A stretch of 64,000 bases of DNA. Source: Purshia tridentata (lineage: Eukaryota > Streptophyta > Magnoliopsida > Rosales > Rosaceae). The notes under the pieces are model-generated. The model searched no databases. It had not been told where the DNA came from and saw only the letters and a list, made by a program, of their open reading frames with translations. Shown here piece by piece: positions 59,407 through 64,000 of the stretch. The position numbers were made by a program, and so were the translations under genes. The stretch spans positions 62,001-126,000 of the forward strand of contig QANT01001133.1 in the NCBI GenBank assembly GCA_003254885.1, in the 5' to 3' direction. How positions within the stretch are numbered: position 1 is the first letter of the stretch; the number at the start of each line of letters is the position of its first letter.

Positions 59407-61217
59407 ATGACTACCAAGTTCCTTCCCTCCCAAAACATCCTATACAACCAACTTAATAATAATATTATCACCCACTATCTCCACGTCAGCAAAACCATTA
59501 ACCAACTAAAACAAACCCACACTCTCTTACTCAAAACCCCAAGTAAACCGCACCACCATTACCATCTTTTGGCTCAGTTGCTGGACCGGCTACTACAATT
59601 TCCCGGTGACAACCTCTACTATGCCCAGAACCTGTTCGACGAAATACCCCAATGCAAAAACCAGTATCTTTGGACCTCCCTCATACATTCCCATGTGCTT
59701 CATGATCATTTTAGTCAATCCATCACTTTATATGCTAAAATGCTCCGGGCTGGTGTATCGCCATCTGGGTTCACGTTATCTTCGGTTCTCAATGCCTGTG
59801 CTCGCATCCCGGCATTCTTTGAAGGGAAACAAGTCCACGCAAGGGTTGTGCAATGTGGTTTCTTTAGAAACAAGTTTGTGCAAACTGCACTTCTTCATGT
59901 GTATGCAAAATGTGGGTTTGTAGGGGATGCGAGGGACATCTTTGATAGGATGAATGATAAAGATTTGGTTACTTGGACGGCCATGATTTGTGCATATACT
60001 AAGAGGGGATTGATGAGTGAAGCGCGGTGGTTGTTTGACAACATGGGGCAGCGCAATGCAGTTTCTTGGACTACCATGGTTGCTGGGTATGCGAACCATG
60101 GTGATATGAAAACAGCAAAGGAATTTTATGAAAAAATGGTGGAGAAAAATTCAGTTGCATGGGTGGCTATGATATCGGGTTATGGAAAGTGTGGTAGTGT
60201 CGCAGAGGCTAAGATGGTTTTCAATGGCATACAGTTGCCGTATGCATCATGTTGGGCAGCAATGGTGGCTTGTTATGCTCAGAATGGCCATGCAAAGGAA
60301 GCCATTGAGATGTATAAGAAAATGAGGGAAGAACAAGTGACGGTCAATGAGGTGGCAATGGTGGGAGCCATTTCAGCTTGTACCCAACTTGGGGATGTTG
60401 AAATTGCAGCCACATTAGTAAAGCATGTGGAGGAAGGGTGCTGTGGTAAGTTCTGATTGAATCTGTTATATAACCATCATGGCTTGCTGTGCTATGTTTT
60501 TTACTGATTCAATTTTGCTTTCCTATCTTGTAATGCTGATGATTTCCAATTTATCAAACACTTTCAGCAAGGACACTCTTTGTCTCCAATGCATTGATCC
60601 ATATGCACTCAAAATGTGGGAACATAGATCAGGCGTGGAGAGAATTTAACACAATGAGTACCAGAGATGTCATATCTTATAGTGCTTTGATCACTGCCCT
60701 CGCTGAACATGGAAAGGCCAAGGATGCTATAGATCTTTTCTCAAAGATGCAAAAAGAAGGAATGAAACCAAACCAGGTGACATTCATTGGTCTCCTCAAC
60801 GCATGTAGCCATACAGGACTGGTTGAGGAAGGGTGTCGATATTTTGAGCTTATGACTCAGGTTTTCGGCATTGAGCCACTGAAGGAGCACTATTCTTGCA
60901 TGGTTGACCTTCTTGGAAGAGCTGGGCTTCTTGAAAAGGCATACAATCTTATAACGGACAATATGGGTGCTGCTGATGCAAAGATTTGGGGTTCTTTGTT
61001 AGGAGCTTGCAAGGTTCATGGAAATACCAAATTGGGTGAGATTGCAGCCATGAATCTCTTCAAAATAGAGCCACAGGATACAGGAAATTATGTGATTTTG
61101 GCAAATACTTATGCAGAAGAAAATAAATGGGATGAGGCTGAGAGAGTGAGAAAGATGATGAGTGAAACAGGAATGAAAAAGTCCCCTGGGTGTAGCTGGA
61201 TTGCAAAGTTGAGATGA
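59407..61217 (+). CDS. Pentatricopeptide repeat (PPR) protein, PLS class, E type
   Basis: Organelle RNA-binding protein; PLS-class PPRs mostly guide C-to-U editing in mitochondria or plastids. Two exons, 59407-60445 and 60568-61217, join in phase (EEGC-CARTLFVSNALIHMHS) to give 562 residues. A GTG nine bases earlier is not the start. Tandem P, L and S repeats run from about residue 85 to 455. Clear ones include LVTWTAMICAYTKRG, AVSWTTMVAGYANHG, SVAWVAMISGYGKCG, ASCWAAMVACYAQNG, VISYSALITALAEHG and HYSCMVDLLGRAG. The end, IWGSLLGACKVHGN to MKKSPGCSWIAKL, is the E motif, and no E+ or DYW domain follows, so a separate deaminase partner would be needed for editing. The Thr/His-rich N-terminus may include a targeting peptide. 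Most PPR genes have no intron; this one has a short one of 122 bases. Confidence 0.93.
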
Positions 61218-61766
61218 ATAGTAAATTATATATGTAGTGATTGTAAATTATAAATGTATTTTACCAGACTTATAGTTCGAGTATCCACTCTTGAAAGCTG
61301 CACACATTTGCTATAGAACCATGAGAATGATTGTAAAGGTTTGACTGCTGTGCAATACCATGCTTTTGTTTCATCATCATCGGATCTCAGCAAAAACAAG
61401 ATTTAATGATTCCTTAAGCTGCTAGATAGATAATATTTTCCTTCGCACTACATCCAGATAAAGGCAAGAGATATTTTAAGAATATATTAATGCTGAGATC
61501 ACGGTGGTGCAGTATATCTTCAAAATTCCAAGAAGTTATCCGTTAACCACTAAACATACAACACATGGACCCAAAAATCTACCTATTCTCATAAGCACGG
61601 GATTCTAATACCGATTCTTCACTTTAGACTAATTTTTCAATTGAGCAAATGATATAATTGCTTGATAGGCTTCTTGTGGCTCTGGATCTACTTCTCATCC
61701 ACAGTGGACCATTCAGTGCCCTTCATGAAAGAAACTCAGGTCTGCATGATATGCCTATCAAAGATA
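61218..61766. other. Convergent 3' ends of PPR and DRG genes
   Basis: The two genes converge here; the 550 bases should hold both 3'UTRs. No exon or repeat is seen. Confidence 0.6.
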
Positions 61767-63826
61767 TTATGTCTTCAAGGGAGCCTTCTTCTCTCTGTCA
61801 CATATACGAGCAGGAGCAGTCGAATGCGACTTGAACCGACCCCTCCCTTCCCCTTCCTTGTCCTGGAGTATGCATGTTCCGAAGATTAGATCTTTATGAA
61901 AGGCACATTTCCCCATCTGGTTGCAGGGGAAAAAAAACACCAAAAACTAACAAGCATCTGGAATTAAAATAATTATAAGACCCCGAAAACTCTTTTCCAT
62001 TATTTTAGAAATCCAATGGGACACTATCTAAAAGCAACACAAGGAAAGAAGGAACTGTAGGACCCTATCAAAGTATAATAATACAGTGACCATGCATACT
62101 CAGCCATCATAGTTGTACTTCCACTGAGCCAAACAACAAACAGACTTACCTTTTTCTTCACAATCTGAACCACGTCCTCATCATTAAGAACATGACTGAG
62201 GCCACAATGCTGAGGGTAGTGCCTTGCACTTGTACCCCACACTAGCACATATTTTACCTCCTTTATCAGACTCCTGTGTATGTGGTTACAAAAGTCTCCA
62301 ACCGTGCAGCCACCTCTATCCTACACATATACAATCAAAGAGAAATAAATAAAAGAAATGAATGAGGCCAGAACGCATCTAAGAATAAATAAATAACCGA
62401 TAAAAATATATCAGAGAAAATTATTTGGAACATACAGCAGAAAGAACTACAGGATCGCCAAAATCTGGTTGCTGCCCCTGTGGCTTTGTATAAACTCTAA
62501 CAAGTCCCATCTCGTCCCACATTTTTGAGAGTAGTCTGTCTAAGTTCAGCTGTTAAGTAACAGGAACAATCAAAGTTAATGTTCCCATTCCAATTTCATA
62601 TGGGAAATTCAGTGTTAACATGTTAGTAGACAAATGGTGATAAAATTTTTGCCATTCTTTTATGACTTAAAGTTGTGCACACGTTAGTAGACAATGCCTT
62701 ATGACTTAAAGTTGTGCAGCTGTGACAGAGTTCAGATCCAAGTCTGTTTTTAGTAACAAGGTCACAATCCTCTGTGTCACATTACCATTTACTGAAAATA
62801 AAAAATGTAGGACTTACCTTCAGATTGCAACTAATGACAACCGAATTAGGTTGCCGGGCTAATTTGTCCACATCATCAATACCAATAACATCTATCTTGT
62901 TGTATACATATATACACTTCATGTACTTCCGGTTTCCCTCAATCACATCAATAAGATCATCCACTGTGGCATCCTCACGAAAGAGAAGCTGCAATAAAAT
63001 TTTTCACTGCATAAGTATTCTTTCCCCAAGAAATAATACAGAAAAAAAAGTATCAACCACATTCATGGACTTGAAGAATATTGTGTACCACTAATTGTGT
63101 ATGGCCAATAAATACTCATCATTAGTTGTGACAAAGGACAATCATAATTAACACAAAGTAGAAAGGTAAGTACCTCAGCATTGTGAATTTTGTATTCGTG
63201 TAGAATTTGATAACAAAGCTTCTCATCCACATGAGTTAAAGTGAGGGTGCTGTTGAAAGAAATGCCCCCAGTTTTCTTCTTTTTGAAGTATATCTGCCCA
63301 GGAAACAAAATGAAAAATCTGGCTAAAGTCCCAGTATATTAACAAAGCAAAACATAAAAACAATAAATGGAAACTATTAAATAGTTGACAGAAACTGAGA
63401 CCTAATCTCAGTCTGTTTGAGGATATGCCAATGTCCATATTAAAGAAAAAACTCACTTGAGGTGGTCTCTTGTTTAAACGCAAACCCACAGCTTCCAGCT
63501 CCTTTGTCAATATTTGGCGATGACCTTCACTCTGAAACATTTAGAAAACAATATGCACTACAACATGAGTGTTAGACCAAAATAATTAACAGAAAAAATT
63601 TCCAAAACATGAAATCAATATAAAGTATCAACAACTCAGAAGGTAGAGCAGGTTGCCAACAATGAAAAAATTGACAGTCCCAGTAAACAGACAAGAGTAA
63701 TAGATTTAGTTATTAGCTAATAAACTAGAAATAGTTGCAACGGACTGCTACTACAGAATAAGTACTTACTTTTGAGGCATCAAGTACCATTAGCACAATA
63801 TCTGAAGACTTGGCAACAGCAATAAC
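61767..63826 (-). CDS. DRG: Developmentally regulated GTP-binding protein (DRG), 3' half, runs off right edge
   Basis: Conserved eukaryotic OBG/DRG-family GTPase associated with ribosomes. Seven exons in phase on the minus strand: 63826-63770, 63531-63457, 63293-63174, 62988-62818, 62549-62436, 62320-62150, 61862-61767 (267 residues; full proteins have about 400). Seen in order: [52 protein letters not shown] (the DRG-specific insert), [19 protein letters not shown], the G4 motif NKID in [23 protein letters not shown], and the C-terminal TGS domain from [20 protein letters not shown] to [11 protein letters not shown]. The tail is [20 protein letters not shown] with stop after APLKT. G1-G3 and the N-terminal basic region lie beyond 64000. 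The insert and tail match the plant DRG1/DRG2 (not the other DRG) type, as far as I can judge from memory. Confidence 0.94.
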
Positions 63827-64000
63827 CTGCAAGAGACATAGCCTTGTCAAATTCTAGCCAATTCTGTGATACCCAGCAATACTGAGCAGAAGACAATGTA
63901 TCGCATGACCATGGCTAATTAAAAAGTAATCTCCTCTCTATCATGAGACATTTATCAAGCATTCTTTTGCAAAGTTCTCATAATATTGTTTGTAAGATAA
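63827..64000 (-). other. DRG intron at right window edge
   Basis: Sequence upstream (on the minus strand) of the exon acceptor at 63827-63828; no further coding exon is visible before the window ends. Confidence 0.7.

Overview
This is AT-rich nuclear DNA from a flowering plant. Multi-exon genes with GT-AG introns, plant-only families (NF-YA, BREVIS RADIX, BIG GRAIN 1, ATL RING-H2, PLS-type PPR) and intergenic stretches with microsatellites, foldback elements and a solo LTR all point to a dicot. A rosid, perhaps Rosaceae, is my guess, but the sequence does not prove it.

Layout from left to right. The 5' half of an NF-YA transcription factor gene (minus, cut by the left edge) has its leader reaching to about 3.4 kb. 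A gene-poor 3.4-10.8 kb stretch carries a foldback element. A complete 14-exon ataxin-2-like CID3/CID4 gene (minus, 10.9-17.1 kb) has introns enlarged by tandem duplications and a solo LTR. A decayed PDAT (phospholipid:diacylglycerol acyltransferase) copy lies at about 19.9-21.1 kb (minus). Repeat-rich spacer follows, with a 74-base poly-T run, a foldback element and a four-copy tandem repeat, up to 26.7 kb. BREVIS RADIX (plus, 26.8-30.3 kb), a GIP1-like gene (plus, 32.2-39.3 kb) and intronless BIG GRAIN 1-like (plus, 45.9-47.3 kb) come next. A 7.3 kb spacer holds a promoter-like motif cluster without a visible gene. The last genes are a small ATL-type RING-H2 E3 ligase (minus, 54.6-55.1 kb), an omega-amidase gene with one reading-frame break (plus, 56.6-58.9 kb), an E-type PPR gene (plus, 59.4-61.2 kb) and the 3' half of a DRG-family GTPase gene (minus, 61.8 kb to beyond the right edge).

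The genes do not form a pathway or cluster; they are ordinary neighbours. Themes recur by chance: auxin/growth (BRX, BG1-like), transcription (NF-YA, GIP1-like) and RNA/translation (CID4, DRG, PPR). I rebuilt every exon chain by hand from splice sites and checked the phases. Nine of the ten chains read through without a break (two of them are cut by the window edges). The omega-amidase does not.

I found no undescribed multi-gene system. The most unusual items are an intronic duplication in CID4 that copies the exon 3 splice acceptor, the omega-amidase frame break with an intact catalytic triad, the decayed PDAT copy, the orphan promoter-like cluster at 51.1-51.35 kb, and the tandem array of ACGTG-containing units at 24.3-24.75 kb.
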